Of a DNA stretch of 64,000 nucleotides, positions 36,775-44,323 are shown one piece after another. The stretch's first letter is position 1. Every line of letters starts with the position of its first letter. Made by a program: the position numbers and the translations under genes. Under the pieces are notes generated by a model that had not been told where the DNA came from, made no database searches, and was given only the letters and a program-made list of their open reading frames with translations. The stretch covers positions 8,683,001-8,747,000 of the forward strand of contig NZ_CP023688.1 in assembly GCF_008704655.1 (NCBI RefSeq). The letters are read 5' to 3'. The DNA is from Streptomyces rimosus. GTDB lineage: Bacteria > Actinomycetota > Actinomycetes > Streptomycetales > Streptomycetaceae.

Positions 36775-37842
36775 TCATGCCGTCCGATGGACGGCCGCTT
36801 CCGCGACGGCCTTGAGCGTGCTGACCGCCCCATGGGCGAAGGGCGCTGTGTCCAGGGCGTGGAGGGCCTGCTCGTACCGCTTCTCGATCATCCGCTCCAC
36901 CGCGGCGCGGGCCCCGGTGCTCGTGAGGATGTCGCGGACCTCCGCCGCCTCCGGCTCGCCCAGCTGGGGGTCGCCGATCACCGCGCGCAGCCGCTTGGCC
37001 TGGGCGGGCGTGGCGTCCCGCAGGGCCCGGACGATGAGGCTGGTGCACTTGCCCTCGCGCAGATCGTCCAGGTGCGACTTGCCCATGTGGTCCGGGTCGC
37101 CGAACACCCCGAGCACGTCGTCCCGGAGCTGGAACGCCTCGCCGAGCGGTACGCCGTAGGCGCTGCAGGCGTCCATGAGCCGCGGGTCGGCGCCGGCCAG
37201 GGCGGCCCCGACCTGTAGGGGCCGCTCGATGGTGTACTTGGCCGTCTTGTAGCGGACGACGGTCAGCGCGGTCTCCAGGCTCACGTCGAGGTCGCCGGTG
37301 GTCAGCAGGTCCAGGTGCTGGCCGGCGATCAGTTCGGCCCGCGCCAGGTCGACGACGCGCAGGACGGCGACGCGGTGCGCGTCGGGCATCCGGGTGGTGT
37401 GCAGCAGCTCGTCGGACCAGACGAGGGCCAGGTCGCCCACCAGGATGGCGCCACTGGTGCCGAATCGTTCGGCCATCTCCGGCAGGGGATGGCGGTCGGC
37501 GAGTATCCGGTGGACCGAGGGGCGCCCGCGACGGCTGTCGGCCGCGTCCATGATGTCGTCGTGCACGAGGGCGCAGGCGTGCGCCAACTCGATGGAGGCG
37601 GCCAGCCGTACGGCCTGCGCGGGGTCCCCGTCCCCGCCCGCCGCCCGCCAGCCGGCCACGCACAGCAGCGGCCGGACCCGTTTTCCGCCCTCGATGAAGT
37701 CCCGCAGCAGCAGGACCAGCGCCGACTGGCCGGGCACCGCGGCGCTCTGCGCCCGCTCCGTCAGGAAGGTGCACAGCAGGTCGTCGATGGCCGCGCGGGG
37801 AGCGAAGAACTCGGACTCGACCGGGAGTGTCTCAGTACGCAT
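36775..37842 (-). CDS. Polyprenyl diphosphate synthase (GGPP-type)
   Basis: 355 residues. The first Asp-rich motif is DDIMD (95-99), the second DDVLGVFGD (241-249), with the KRVRP substrate segment near 54-58. The residues four and five before the first motif are small (Cys90, Ala91), which usually allows chains longer than C15, so GGPP or longer is likely. It leads the minus-strand unit with UbiA and the ABC exporter. The start at 37842 has a weak site (GGTGCGCC region unclear), and the 282-bp upstream region holds two inverted repeats. Confidence 0.88.
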   Translation of the reverse strand: MRTETLPVESEFFAPRAAIDDLLCTFLTERAQSAAVPGQSALVLLLRDFIEGGKRVRPLLCVAGWRAAGGDGDPAQAVRLAASIELAHACALVHDDIMDAADSRRGRPSVHRILADRHPLPEMAERFGTSGAILVGDLALVWSDELLHTTRMPDAHRVAVLRVVDLARAELIAGQHLDLLTTGDLDVSLETALTVVRYKTAKYTIERPLQVGAALAGADPRLMDACSAYGVPLGEAFQLRDDVLGVFGDPDHMGKSHLDDLREGKCTSLIVRALRDATPAQAKRLRAVIGDPQLGEPEAAEVRDILTSTGARAAVERMIEKRYEQALHALDTAPFAHGAVSTLKAVAEAAVHRTA

Positions 37843-38124
37843 CGGAAAGGTGCGCCACGGGTCCGGGAACCGGCGTGGGCGCCCGCCCGGGGAGGAGGAA
37901 GGCCGCCGGGGGCCGGGGCGGCCGGATATGGTTGTCGTTCATTCATCCCATCCTTTTGATCGTCACCGGCCCGTGCGTCCGCACGGAGCGGGGGCGTAGT
38001 TGGTGTACACCGGAGTCCGCGACAAATTCCCCACACGGGAATCTTTTACCTATTTGCCGTAATCACCCAGAAGATCACCTTCTGGGTGGAGCGGCGGATG
38101 ACCGGCCGGTGCGGTGCCCCGCGG
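37843..38124. promoter_or_regulatory. Control region upstream of the terpenoid operon
   Basis: 282 bp between the ManA-type gene and the polyprenyl synthase, containing an unusually AT-rich patch (about 38000-38065) for this genome. Within it, ATTCCC-N5-GGGAAT (38026-38042) is a perfect dyad and a candidate operator for the minus-strand unit. Confidence 0.4.
38064..38088. terminator. Hairpin downstream of the ManA-type gene
   Basis: Perfect 10-bp inverted repeat CACCCAGAAG, spacer ATCAC, CTTCTGGGTG, 36 bp past the stop of the minus-strand isomerase gene. There is no clear T run, so it could also be a regulatory hairpin for the terpenoid operon. Confidence 0.5.
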
Positions 38125-39192
38125 CTACCCCAGCCCCTCGCCCAGCGCGGCGATCGCCCCGGGGGAGTGGCCCGCCGCGAGCAGCGGGGCGCGGACATCG
38201 CGCTCCAGGTCGGGCAGGTAGCCGAGGAGCACGTCGGCGGGGCCGTGGATGCGGACGCCGGAGACCGTGGCGGCGGGCAGCAGAAGCGTCTCGGCGGGGC
38301 CGAGGGATTCCCGTACCGCCCCGCACGTCACCTCCGTCGCGGCGCCGATGTTGCTGAGCACCACACAGGTGTCGAACGCCGGCACCGCGGAGCCCGGCGC
38401 CCGGACCCGCCAGTTCTCCAGCGCGAAATACGGCCCGGCGCACAGCATCCGCCGCGCCACGCCGCCCTCCGACGGCAGCCGCAGCCCGGGGTGGAAATCC
38501 GGCCGGTGCTCCGGCCGCCACTCGCGCAGCAGCGCCTCGATGTTGGCCCGCCACTGCCCGTCGTCGATCGGGGCCCCGTCCTCCATGCGGTGGCGCATCG
38601 CGTGCTGCTGGAGGTCGGAGGTCTGCTCGATCTCGTACACGAGGGTGCCGGGCCCGAAACTGTGCGGTGTACCGCCCGGTACGTACAGAGTCTGACCGGC
38701 GTGCACCGGCAGGCGCCGCAGCACCGCGTCGAAGTCCTGGCCGAGCAGTGCCTGCCGCAGCCGGTCGTGGTCCACCCCGGGCCGTACCCCGGCGAGCGCG
38801 GTGGTGCCGGGCGGCGCGTACAGGATGTGCCACGCCTCCGTCTTGCCGTTCGGCTCGCCCTCCTGCTCGCGCGCCGCCGTGTCGTCGGGGTGCAGATGGA
38901 CCGGCAGCGGCCGGTGGGCGTCGATGAACTTCGTCAGCAGCGGAAACCGGGGCCCGCGCCAGCCCCGGCCGACCAGCTCGTCCGGGTGGCCCAGGGCCAG
39001 CTCCCGCAGCGTGTGCCCGGCCAGCGCCCCGTTCAGGACATGGGCGTGCTCGCCCTCGACATCACTGACCTCCCACGTCTCCGCGACCGGCCCGTCCGGC
39101 AGCCCGGCCCGGCCGAGCCGCTCGGGGATGGCCCGGCCGCCGAAGACATGCTGCTTGACCGGGGTGGTCAGCCGCATCGGGTACCAGTTCAC
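38125..39192 (-). CDS. manA: Mannose-6-phosphate isomerase class I (ManA-like)
   Basis: 355 residues of the cupin-fold type I phosphomannose isomerase. The zinc-site region LPVHLHPDD holds His and His/Asp ligands, followed by KTEAWHIL (Glu) and GGTPHSFG (His). WYPMRLTTPVKQHVFGGR at the start matches the conserved N-terminal strand, which is why I prefer the GTG at 39192; an ATG at 39177 would remove part of that strand. The enzyme interconverts mannose-6-P and fructose-6-P, supplying mannose for glycoconjugates. It is a single gene with a hairpin after its stop. Streptomycetes usually have another PMI elsewhere, so this may be a paralogue. Confidence 0.8.
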   Translation of the reverse strand: MNWYPMRLTTPVKQHVFGGRAIPERLGRAGLPDGPVAETWEVSDVEGEHAHVLNGALAGHTLRELALGHPDELVGRGWRGPRFPLLTKFIDAHRPLPVHLHPDDTAAREQEGEPNGKTEAWHILYAPPGTTALAGVRPGVDHDRLRQALLGQDFDAVLRRLPVHAGQTLYVPGGTPHSFGPGTLVYEIEQTSDLQQHAMRHRMEDGAPIDDGQWRANIEALLREWRPEHRPDFHPGLRLPSEGGVARRMLCAGPYFALENWRVRAPGSAVPAFDTCVVLSNIGAATEVTCGAVRESLGPAETLLLPAATVSGVRIHGPADVLLGYLPDLERDVRAPLLAAGHSPGAIAALGEGLG

Positions 39193-39394
39193 GGTCCGAG
39201 TACACCCGGTTCTCCGCCGTACCGGCCGCATTACCCCGCCCCTGGCGCGCCCCGCACGCGGCCGCGACGGGCCCGTACCCAAGCGGCGCGGAACCCCGTC
39301 CGGAATCCGCACCGGATCCGCCTGTTTACGGTCCCGGCGCACGGGCACGCGATGCACTGTCAAGGAAACGGCTCGACCGAAAAGGAGCGCGACC

Positions 39395-39568
39395 ATGACC
39401 GCCGACAAGAAGGCTTCCAGCAAGGCCGAGCGCGCCAAGGGCGCCGTGAAGGAAAACGTCGGCCGTGCGGTCGGCAACGAGCGCATGACGGCGGAAGGCC
39501 GCGCGGAACGCGCCAAGGGCGATATACGCGAGGCCGGTGAAAAGGCGAAGGACGCGTTCAAGCGGTGA
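39395..39568 (+). CDS. CsbD family stress protein
   Basis: 57 residues, highly charged: MTADKKASSKAERAKGAVKE, then GNERMTAEGRAERAKGDIRE. The repeated KAERAKG-type motif is diagnostic of CsbD, a general-stress small protein (sigma-B-dependent in Bacillus). An AAAGGAG site lies 8 bases upstream of the ATG. A strong intrinsic terminator follows 33 bp downstream. Monocistronic. Confidence 0.9.
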   Translation: MTADKKASSKAERAKGAVKENVGRAVGNERMTAEGRAERAKGDIREAGEKAKDAFKR

Positions 39569-39601
39569 CGCCTGTGTGACGCGCTTGCGCGCCGCATAAT
39601 G

Positions 39602-39643
39602 CGGGCGGTGGCCCGGCGGGAAATCCCGCCGGGCCACCGCCCG
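39602..39643 (+). terminator. Intrinsic terminator after csbD-like gene
   Basis: A 19-bp perfect stem (39602-39620 with 39625-39643), loop AAAT, followed by TTTT. A textbook rho-independent terminator, 33 bp after the CsbD stop. Confidence 0.9.
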
Positions 39644-39679
39644 TTTTACGCATGGACGAGGTCCGGTGGGCCGCCGCCC

Positions 39680-40066
39680 TTACGCCTCCTGGTCCTGCGG
39701 GTACCACCGCAGTTCGACCGTGTTGCCGTCCGGGTCCCGTACGTAGACGGACTGCGCGTTGCCCCGGGCGCCGAACCGCTGCCCGGGTCCGTCGACCACC
39801 GTGAGGGCACCGGAGTCGATCACCTCCTGCCAGTCCAGCGGCTCCACGACCAGACAGATGTGGTCGACGTTGGACTCGCCCCGGTCGCCTTCGAGGAGGT
39901 CGATGATCGTGGTCGGACTCACCCGTACCGAGGGGAACGGCACCTTCCCGGCGCGCCACTCCTCGACGCGCACCGGCTCCAGCCCCAGCGGACCGCAGTA
40001 GAAGCCGAGGGCGCGCTCGGCGTCCGCGACGTTGAGGACCAGGTGATCGAAGGCGATGACGCGCAT
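39680..40066 (-). CDS. VOC/glyoxalase-fold protein
   Basis: 128 residues of the vicinal oxygen chelate fold, with two beta-alpha-beta-beta-beta halves. DHLVLNVAD near the start holds the first metal-type His, SNVDHICLVV the second, and YVRDPDGNTVELRWY the C-terminal Glu. This set is typical of VOC dioxygenase/glyoxalase/fosfomycin-resistance-like proteins, whose actual substrate cannot be told from sequence. It is divergent from the M29/peptide operon, 260 bp upstream of it. Confidence 0.85.
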   Translation of the reverse strand: MRVIAFDHLVLNVADAERALGFYCGPLGLEPVRVEEWRAGKVPFPSVRVSPTTIIDLLEGDRGESNVDHICLVVEPLDWQEVIDSGALTVVDGPGQRFGARGNAQSVYVRDPDGNTVELRWYPQDQEA

Positions 40067-40231
40067 GCGGAGGTGCTCCCTGTGATCGTGACGACCGCCG
40101 GACGGCGGTTCTTACCGGACAGTAGCGGTGGAAGCGGCGGACCCGCGATCGGTCGTTGGGCCTCCTTCCGAAGTCCCGGTGGAGCGGCGGCCGTCGGGCG
40201 GCCGCGCGGCGCCGACCGAACAGGACGCGGG

Positions 40232-40253
40232 CGCAGGGACCAATGTCCTATAG
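40232..40253. promoter_or_regulatory. Candidate operator upstream of the M29/peptide operon
   Basis: GGACC-AA-TGTCC followed by TATAG. The core and right flank match the perfect palindrome at 48797-48818 upstream of the dehydrogenase operon (15 of 22 positions). It lies 73 bp before the M29-like GTG. A small GCGGAG-CAA-CTCCGC hairpin (40253-40267) abuts it. Confidence 0.5.
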
Positions 40254-40326
40254 CGGAGCAACTCCGCGGTCGGCCAAAGTAATGACCACGCCGAGGAAAT
40301 ACGCAGAGGCCATGACGGGAGTGATC

Positions 40327-41397
40327 GTGTCCGCACAGATAACCATTGATCCCGGCCGGTTCAGCCAGTTCGGTGAAGCCACCGGAAGCAGCTTCTGCCT
40401 GGTCACGAATTCCGAACTGGTCGACCGGTTCGACATCGCCCGGACGGCTCCCTACCGGGAATTCCTCACCATCACGATGGACCGGGGGGACGACTTCACC
40501 GAAATCCTCGGCAAGAAGATCCCGGAACCCGCGCATGTGCTGGTGATATCGCCCTACAGATTCTTCGAATCGCCGGACCCCGATCTGGTGGGACAGCGGA
40601 AGATCATGGGCATGGCGTGCAACTCGACGCCCACCGGCCTCGACGAGATCCGGCACTTCCTCGGTGTGATGGAGCGGACCTCGGCGGCCGACCAGGCGGC
40701 GTTCTGCGACACCTTCTTCGAACTGGCCGAGGACTCCGAGCACCTGGTCTACGCGGACCCGGCGCACGGCACCCGCGCCACCCTCGACCACCTGCGCGAC
40801 GGCCTGGTGTGGAACCAGCAGGCCGGACCGCTGGACTGGGGCGACCAGCAGATCGTGCCGTCCGGCGAGGTCAGCGTACTGCCGGTCGAGATCAGAGAGT
40901 TCGACGAGGCACTGAAACTGCCGCTGGAGGGTGAGATCACGCTGCGCGGATACCCGATCCTGCACAGCGGCACCCCCTCCTTCTCCCGGGCCGACCAGGC
41001 GCGCATCCACTCCCGGCTCTGGTCGATGCGCGACAACGCGATCAAGGCCGTCGTCGAGGACGGCAGGATCACGAGCCTGGAGGCGCTGGACGCCGGAGCG
41101 GCGCCGGCGGTGGCGATGCTGGAGCAGATGTTCGCCGTGGACTCCCGCTACCGGATCGTGTGGGAGATCGGCCACGCCCTCAACGTCTCGCACGACATCC
41201 TGCCCGGCAACCACGCCATGAACGAGGTGTACGGCGGCACCGAGGGCTGCCTGCACTACGGGCTCGGCCTCACCCCGTACACCCAGTACCACCTGGACAT
41301 CATCGTGCCCGGCACCCGCGTGCTGACCAGCAATGGAGTCGCGGTGCTCGGCCGCCTGGACCACCCCACCGCCGAGCGGGTCGTCTCCGTCTCCTAG
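40327..41397 (+). CDS. M29 (AmpS)-like aminopeptidase, ligand-complete copy
   Basis: 356 residues. The C-terminal part matches the thermophilic/AmpS M29 aminopeptidase core: Glu280 in WEIG, Glu300 in NEVYG, His310 in LHYG, Tyr318, and His322/Asp324 in YHLD, the positions expected to bind the dinuclear metal centre. The N-terminal part carries GDQQIVPSGEVSV (Glu181), like the GEV strand of M29. I choose the GTG at 40327 (GGGAG 5 bases upstream), which aligns with the GTG of the paralogue at 41595; an in-frame ATG at 40312 is the alternative. It probably acts on a peptide or amino-acid amide, with the 18-residue peptide 67 bp downstream as an obvious candidate. The family link is by eye. Confidence 0.7.
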   Translation: MSAQITIDPGRFSQFGEATGSSFCLVTNSELVDRFDIARTAPYREFLTITMDRGDDFTEILGKKIPEPAHVLVISPYRFFESPDPDLVGQRKIMGMACNSTPTGLDEIRHFLGVMERTSAADQAAFCDTFFELAEDSEHLVYADPAHGTRATLDHLRDGLVWNQQAGPLDWGDQQIVPSGEVSVLPVEIREFDEALKLPLEGEITLRGYPILHSGTPSFSRADQARIHSRLWSMRDNAIKAVVEDGRITSLEALDAGAAPAVAMLEQMFAVDSRYRIVWEIGHALNVSHDILPGNHAMNEVYGGTEGCLHYGLGLTPYTQYHLDIIVPGTRVLTSNGVAVLGRLDHPTAERVVSVS

Positions 41398-41464
41398 CGG
41401 AGCGCCACCGCACGGCCCGGCGGGGTGAATACAAGGAAATAAAAAACACAGGAGGTGACTGGCC

Positions 41465-41521
41465 ATGAAGAAGATCAAGGTGCAGAAGAACCGCAACTAC
41501 CTGGGCACGCTCCTGGGCTGA
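41465..41521 (+). CDS. 18-residue basic peptide gene between M29-like paralogues
   Basis: ATG-AAG-AAG to TGA encodes MKKIKVQKNRNYLGTLLG. An ideal AGGAGGT site sits 8 bases upstream in an unusually A-rich leader (GAAATAAAAAACAC region), predicting very strong translation. A 13-bp perfect hairpin starts 7 bases after the stop. The peptide has a Lys/Arg-rich N-half and a neutral NYLGTLLG C-half with one Tyr, and no Cys, Ser or acidic residue. Possible roles are a minimal RiPP precursor, a peptide scaffold on which chemistry is done, or a regulatory leader peptide. The flanking peptidase-like, HDO, ATP-grasp and DUF2817 genes favour the first two. I know no described family with this sequence. 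Confidence 0.7.
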   Translation: MKKIKVQKNRNYLGTLLG

Positions 41522-41528
41522 GTACCGA

Positions 41529-41563
41529 CCCACGGCGGGGCAGGAACCACGCCCCGCCGTGGG
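41529..41563 (+). terminator. Hairpin after the peptide gene (attenuator or mRNA stabiliser)
   Basis: Perfect 13-bp stem: CCCACGGCGGGGC, 9-nt loop AGGAACCAC, GCCCCGCCGTGGG. It begins 7 bases after the peptide stop and 31 bases before the next GTG. Such placement typically lowers readthrough, so the peptide is made in excess over the downstream enzymes. Confidence 0.7.
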
Positions 41564-41594
41564 GTTCTCACTGTCGTTTCTAGGGAGTGCGCCC

Positions 41595-42683
41595 GTGCCA
41601 CCGCTGGACATCACGACAAGCGACCTCGGCCAGTTCGGCGCGCCGGCCGAGACGTTCTGCCTGATCACGACTGAACAGTACGCCGAGCCGCTTTCCCTGC
41701 TGCCCGGTGACGGATGCTCGCGCGTACTGCGCCTGACGCTCCCGCCCGGCGCGCGCCTGGGCGAGGTCATCGAGCGGAGCGTCCCCGAGGGCGCGCACGT
41801 GCTGGCGGTCTGCCCCGGGCGGTTCCTCGACTCGCCGGCCGAACGGGAACTGGGCGGGCGCAAGCTGGCCGTGCTGCCGGCCGGATCCACGCCGCTGACC
41901 GGGGAACAGATCAGCTACTTCCTGCGCACCGCCGCCCGTACCGACGCGGACCGACAGGCGCGGGTGGCCGAGGAGTTCTTCGACCGGGTGGGGGAGAGCC
42001 GCCGCCTGACGATCGTCGACGCCGCCTCCGGCACCGAGGCCGAGTTCGACCACGAGCTCGGCGACTGCGTCTGGAACCAGCAGGCCGGCGTCATGGAACC
42101 GGGCGACCAGCAGATCTTCCCGCCGGGAAAGCTCAGCGTCACCGCCGCGGAGATCACCACCTTCGCGCCGGACGCCCGGCTGCTCGGCCTCAACGGGGAC
42201 CTGACCCTGCGCGGCTGGCCCATCGTCCACCGTCACGAGGATCCGGCCGACGGCCCCGACCAGCAGCGGCTGTTCGAAGCGCTCACGCCGCTCGTCGCCA
42301 ACGCCGTGACCCTGCACATCACCGCCGGCAGCATCGAGGGCGTCACCCCGCAGACGGCGGCGGCCGCACCGGCCGCCGCGGAGCTGGACAAGCTCCTCAC
42401 CGACGACCCGCGCTACCGCGTCATCTGGGAACTCGGCTTCGGGATCAACACCACCACGGAGGTCATCCCGGCGAACTGCGGCCCCAACGAGGTGTACGGC
42501 GCGACCGGTGGCGTCGTCAACCTCGGCCTGGGCGTCACTCCGGCGACGCGCTTCGCCCTGGCCTTCCTCTGCCCCCGCAGCTCGCTGCTGACCTCGGACG
42601 GAACCGCCGTGCTCGGCGCCCGCAAGGCGGTACGCCGCGGCCGGATGCAGCGCATCTCCAGTGCCGGCTGCGGCTGCCACTGA
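41595..42683 (+). CDS. M29-like paralogue lacking metal ligands
   Basis: 362 residues, clearly homologous to the gene at 40327 along its whole length (shared VWNQQAG, GDQQI, TLRG, PNEVYG/MNEVYG, GLG-TP, SDGTAVLG). It keeps Glu279 and Glu299, but the ligand His becomes Asn309, the HxD pair becomes Ala321/Ala323, and the GEV Glu becomes Lys179. It is therefore probably a catalytically dead subunit, perhaps pairing with the first copy, since M29 enzymes are dimers. The C-terminus adds CGCH, a possible metal or cofactor site. The GTG start follows GGGAG; the gene is 31 bp past the peptide hairpin and 22 bp before the HDO gene. Confidence 0.7.
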   Translation: MPPLDITTSDLGQFGAPAETFCLITTEQYAEPLSLLPGDGCSRVLRLTLPPGARLGEVIERSVPEGAHVLAVCPGRFLDSPAERELGGRKLAVLPAGSTPLTGEQISYFLRTAARTDADRQARVAEEFFDRVGESRRLTIVDAASGTEAEFDHELGDCVWNQQAGVMEPGDQQIFPPGKLSVTAAEITTFAPDARLLGLNGDLTLRGWPIVHRHEDPADGPDQQRLFEALTPLVANAVTLHITAGSIEGVTPQTAAAAPAAAELDKLLTDDPRYRVIWELGFGINTTTEVIPANCGPNEVYGATGGVVNLGLGVTPATRFALAFLCPRSSLLTSDGTAVLGARKAVRRGRMQRISSAGCGCH

Positions 42684-42705
42684 CCCCCAAGGAGGAATGC
42701 ACGCC

Positions 42706-43434
42706 ATGACGAGCAACCCCGAACTGCGCAAGAAGGTCGACGCGCTCCTCGACACCTTCATCAAGGACTTCTACGAGACGGTCCCGTACGCCCAGCACCA
42801 GAAGAACGCCGCCGAGCTGAACCTCGACTACTACAAGCGCCACAACATCGAGACGATCCTGCGGCTACGCCGCAAGCGGACCGTGGACGCGCTGGCCATC
42901 AAGTACTTCACCAAGGTGGACCCGGTGCAGGCCAAGGCGTGGGCGCACTACACCGACGACGAGATGCTGCACGACCGGCTGTTCGCGGCCGACCTCGCCA
43001 AGGTCGGGGTCACCAAGGACCAGATCTACTCCACCGAGCCGATGCTCTCCACCAAGCTGCTCACCGGATACCTCCAGTACGGCATGGAATTCGACGACAG
43101 CCCGCTGGCGCTGATCACCAGCGTCTACTTCGTGGAGTACGTCACCACCCGCACCCAGCCCGAATGGCTGGACAACCTGGGCACCGTCCTCGGCGAGGAG
43201 AACGTCAAGGGCGCCCGCGCCCATGTCAACACCGACCTCGACGACGACCACGACGACTTCGTGTGGCGGGTGCTGTCCACGCTGATCACGTCGGAGGCCG
43301 ACGAGCAGCGGGTCACCGAACACCTCAACCACATCTACTGGCTGTGGAAGCTGTACTTCGTGGAGCTGCACCAGCTCACCGTGGTCGGCAGGAGCGACGC
43401 GCAGATCCCGCTGCCCACCGCGGCCGACGTCTGA
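42706..43434 (+). CDS. Heme-oxygenase-like diiron/iron oxidase (HDO superfamily)
   Basis: 242 helical residues with the HDO ligand pattern: Glu86/His89 in DDEMLHDRLFAADLAKVG, Glu144 in YFVEYV, and His173, Asp179, His182 in HVNTDLDDDHDD. Positions closely parallel those of CADD, SznF-central and BesC-type enzymes. HDOs use O2 for N-oxygenation, desaturation, C-C cleavage (as in BesC and UndA) or amino-acid fragmentation. Here the substrate is presumably an amino acid, free or on the peptide. GGAGGA lies 9 bases before the ATG at 42706; a nearer ATG at 42697 is too close to the site. It is tightly spaced with the paralogue before and the GNAT-like gene after (12 bp). Confidence 0.78.
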   Translation: MTSNPELRKKVDALLDTFIKDFYETVPYAQHQKNAAELNLDYYKRHNIETILRLRRKRTVDALAIKYFTKVDPVQAKAWAHYTDDEMLHDRLFAADLAKVGVTKDQIYSTEPMLSTKLLTGYLQYGMEFDDSPLALITSVYFVEYVTTRTQPEWLDNLGTVLGEENVKGARAHVNTDLDDDHDDFVWRVLSTLITSEADEQRVTEHLNHIYWLWKLYFVELHQLTVVGRSDAQIPLPTAADV

Positions 43435-43446
43435 GCGGGGACGGCG

Positions 43447-44214
43447 GTGGCTGACAACGGCCGTGCCGCACGGCCGGACGGGCGGCGGGGAGTCGAGATC
43501 CTGACCCTGCCGCCCGGCCGGGACCTGCCGACCGAGACCGAGAAGCGGATCGTGGACGGCCTGGTCCTCGCCATGCCCGGGCTGCGCACCCGCCAACTCT
43601 TCACGCTCCGCCGCGACATGCTGACCAAGGCCGATTACGTCGTCGTCGGGGTGGACCGCGAGCGCGACCGGGTCGTGGCGCTGCTCACCTCACGATGGGC
43701 GGAGCTGCCGTCGGGGCGCGGCTGCCTGCACATCATGATCCAGTTCGTGGGTGACGCGTACCGCAACGGGGTGGTGTTCAAGGAGAGCTGGGCGGCGCAC
43801 TTCGCCCGGCTGCTCGCCGACGGGCGCCCGTTCCCCGAGGTGATCGCGCTCAAGACGTACAACCCCGTGGTGCACCGCGCGATGTCGGCGTTCAGCGGTC
43901 ACCCGGACATCTCGATGTATCCGGACCTCACCGGCAAGGACGACAGTCAGGAGGCCCTGGCGGCCGAGGTCGCCGCGGCACTCGCGCCCGGAGCGCCCTT
44001 CGACCCGGTCCGCGGGGTCATCCCCGGCATCGGCCGCCCGCTCGACCTGTACCGGGAGCGGCCGCTGAGCCATGTGCCCGACACCAACCGGTACTTCGCC
44101 GAGCACACCGAGCCGGGCGACCGGGTGCTGTGCCTGCTGCACGTGCCCACGGAGGCAGGGGCGCACTCGATCCTCACGGCCCTCGGGGTGCCGCTGCCCT
44201 CGGCGCGGTGCTGA
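43447..44214 (+). CDS. GNAT-like acyltransferase-fold protein
   Basis: 255 residues from a GTG 12 bp after the HDO stop. The central part (RVVALLTSRWAELPSGRGCL, then LHIMIQFVGDAYRNGVVFKE, then LKTYNPVVHRAMSAF) follows the strand-helix order of GNAT N-acyltransferases, with YRNGVVFKESW where the acyl-CoA loop would be and the YNPVV helix after it. The CoA-binding Gly signature is not canonical, so activity is uncertain. The context suggests acylation or recognition of an amine made by the HDO step. Alternative: an unrelated protein of the same pathway. Confidence 0.45.
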   Translation: MADNGRAARPDGRRGVEILTLPPGRDLPTETEKRIVDGLVLAMPGLRTRQLFTLRRDMLTKADYVVVGVDRERDRVVALLTSRWAELPSGRGCLHIMIQFVGDAYRNGVVFKESWAAHFARLLADGRPFPEVIALKTYNPVVHRAMSAFSGHPDISMYPDLTGKDDSQEALAAEVAAALAPGAPFDPVRGVIPGIGRPLDLYRERPLSHVPDTNRYFAEHTEPGDRVLCLLHVPTEAGAHSILTALGVPLPSARC

Positions 44215-44323
44215 GCCCCACCCGGCCGACCGGGCCCGGCGCCCCCTGCGGGGCTCCGGGCCCGTCGGCGTCCCCACCGGCGACGTTCTCCATCCATCAG
44301 GGACCCCAGGAACGCGAGGCAGC

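Noticed and set aside
40156..40326. N-terminal extension of the M29-like protein to an upstream ATG at 40156 or 40282
   Set aside because: The extension would cover the candidate operator, has no good ribosome binding site and has no counterpart in the paralogue, which aligns from the GTG.
41465..41521. Peptide gene as an amino-acid-starvation attenuator leader
   Set aside because: There is no run of a single regulatory amino acid codon (only scattered Lys and Leu), and only one simple hairpin rather than mutually exclusive ones. Not excluded, but less likely than a functional peptide.
41465..41521. Assignment of the peptide to a known RiPP class (PQQ precursor, mycofactocin, lasso, lanthipeptide, biarylitide)
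   Set aside because: No matching precursor motif, and no cognate radical SAM, YcaO, Lan, B1/B2 or P450 enzyme nearby.
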